Origin: Candidatus Anadelfobacter sociabilis
GTDB lineage: Bacteria; Pseudomonadota; Alphaproteobacteria; Rickettsiales; Midichloriaceae
DNA length: 37,393 nt
Direction of reading: 5' to 3'
Assembly (NCBI RefSeq): GCF_021811825.1
Contig: NZ_JAJBJC010000003.1
Coordinates: forward strand, 1 to 37,393
This document shows, one piece after another, positions 36,560-37,393 of the stretch. The translations under genes were made by a program, and so were the position numbers. The first letter of the stretch is position 1. Each line of letters starts with the position of its first letter. Below the pieces are notes generated by a model. It had not been told where the DNA came from. It saw only the letters and a program-made list of their open reading frames with translations, and made no database searches.

Positions 36560-36684
36560 GATAGGGATAAAATTTCTTAGGTCAAGAACTGTTTTATAAA
36601 CATTTTGATATACTATTTTATGTGATTATCGAGAGTTATTTTATAATTTTAGTTATTTTATGTAAGTTGATTTATGTAAGTACA

Positions 36685-37380
36685 TTAGTTGTGATTGATA
36701 AGGTTATGAGCTTTGAAAGAGAAGTGAGAGTTATGAGAGACGATGAGGTGGTCGTGGAGTGTGATGTTTAGAGCTGAGAGAGCTGCATGTATTTTTTTTG
36801 TTATATCGATATCGTCTTTTGAAGGAGTGACGTCTCCGCTTGGGTGGTTATGTATAATGATTACTGAGGATGCTGAGTGTAGTATTGCGTGTTTTGCTAT
36901 TTCTCTTGGATAGATTGTGACTTTATCGATAGTTCCTGTATTGAGTATTTCATCTGCTACGAGTGTATTTTTTTTATTTAAGAAGAGAGCGTGAAAGTGC
37001 TCAGTTTTTTTTGTACCGATTCTGAATTGACAGTAATTTATGACAGAGAGTAAATTGCTCATGACATGCACTGTACTTTCTTTGTATGGGAGCATAAATC
37101 TTGTGAATATGTCTTGTATTAGTTTGAACTGCAAGATTGTTGCATCTCCTATACCACTGATCATTTTTAGTTCTATTGGATCTGCAGTAATTACCCCTTT
37201 TAAAGATGAAAATTTCTCCAATAATTTTTTGCTTATGGCTTTTGTATCTTGCTGTTTGAATACATCAAAAAGCAATATCTCAAGTATTTCGTAGTCCGGA
37301 AGAGTCCTTAGTGGAGATTTTGAAAATCTTTCGCGCAACCTACGGCGATGCCCAGATCGCAACTGATCATCTTTGACCAT
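36685..37380 (-). CDS. radC: RadC-family JAB1/MPN metalloprotein
   Basis: The RadC family, once linked to DNA repair, has no established biochemical role. The 231 residues have an N-terminal helix-hairpin-helix region (GHRRRLRERF, SGIGDA) and a C-terminal MPN domain with the full JAMM-type zinc motif: His177-x-His179-Pro-Ser-Gly then Asp190 (HNHPSGDVTPSKDD). Upstream of it, DEILNTGTIDKVTIYPREI matches the family. Size is normal. The ATG is 13 bases from the window's right edge, so its promoter and any upstream partner gene are not visible. Two copies of TTATGTAAGT lie just past the stop codon. Confidence 0.93.
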   Translation of the reverse strand: MVKDDQLRSGHRRRLRERFSKSPLRTLPDYEILEILLFDVFKQQDTKAISKKLLEKFSSLKGVITADPIELKMISGIGDATILQFKLIQDIFTRFMLPYKESTVHVMSNLLSVINYCQFRIGTKKTEHFHALFLNKKNTLVADEILNTGTIDKVTIYPREIAKHAILHSASSVIIIHNHPSGDVTPSKDDIDITKKIHAALSALNITLHDHLIVSHNSHFSFKAHNLINHN

Positions 37381-37393
37381 ACTTTAATTCCCA

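Overview
The window is AT-rich DNA from what looks like a reduced alphaproteobacterium, most probably a member of the order Rickettsiales (obligate intracellular). The inference rests on gene content: separate ATP synthase b and b' genes, two glutamyl-tRNA synthetases (GltX1 and alphaproteobacterial-type GltX2), a DUF3576 lipoprotein beside lon, a small intradiol-dioxygenase-like exported protein, widely spaced genes, many starts without a Shine-Dalgarno sequence, and several decayed insertion sequences. Species cannot be decided from the window.

Layout. 1-572: 3' part of a frameshifted IS630-type transposase. 608-2065 (-): atpE, atpF', atpF, without atpB upstream. 2339-8494 (+): very large alpha-2-macroglobulin (A2M) whose thioester cysteine is replaced. 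8625-14583 (-): pdhA, engB, DUF3576 lipoprotein, lon. 14725-17208 (+): small MreD-like membrane protein, rnhA, gltX2. 17209-18365: transposase graveyard. 18366-22625 (-): folD, dioxygenase-like protein, gltX1, pgsA. 23006-24088 (+): tgt, followed by a dead IS5-family copy. 25331-30181 (-): tdh, kbl, mrcA (PBP1a). 30951-31025 (+): tRNA-Gln(UUG). 31394-31409: perfect parS palindrome. 31426-37380 (-): mnmG, an adenylate kinase with a signal peptide, a NupC-type nucleoside transporter, radC.

How the genes fit together. The core genes cover ATP synthesis (F0 part), acetyl-CoA entry (pdhA; kbl/tdh from threonine), one-carbon metabolism (folD), phospholipid and cell-wall synthesis (pgsA, mrcA, perhaps mreD), translation (two gltX, tRNA-Gln, tgt, mnmG), protein quality control (lon) and ribosome assembly (engB). 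The GltX pair with tRNA-Gln fits the indirect Gln-tRNA route, in which one GluRS mischarges tRNA-Gln and GatCAB amidates it (GatCAB is not in the window).

The most interesting signals are: (1) an adenylate kinase that appears to be exported, encoded just downstream of a nucleoside transporter; (2) an exact 16-bp parS centromere site next to mnmG, while rsmG/parA/parB are not there; (3) a tdh-kbl threonine-catabolism pair, unusual for this group as far as I know; (4) a 2051-residue A2M with SWEQ in place of CLEQ; (5) a dioxygenase-like protein with one iron-ligand histidine replaced by asparagine.
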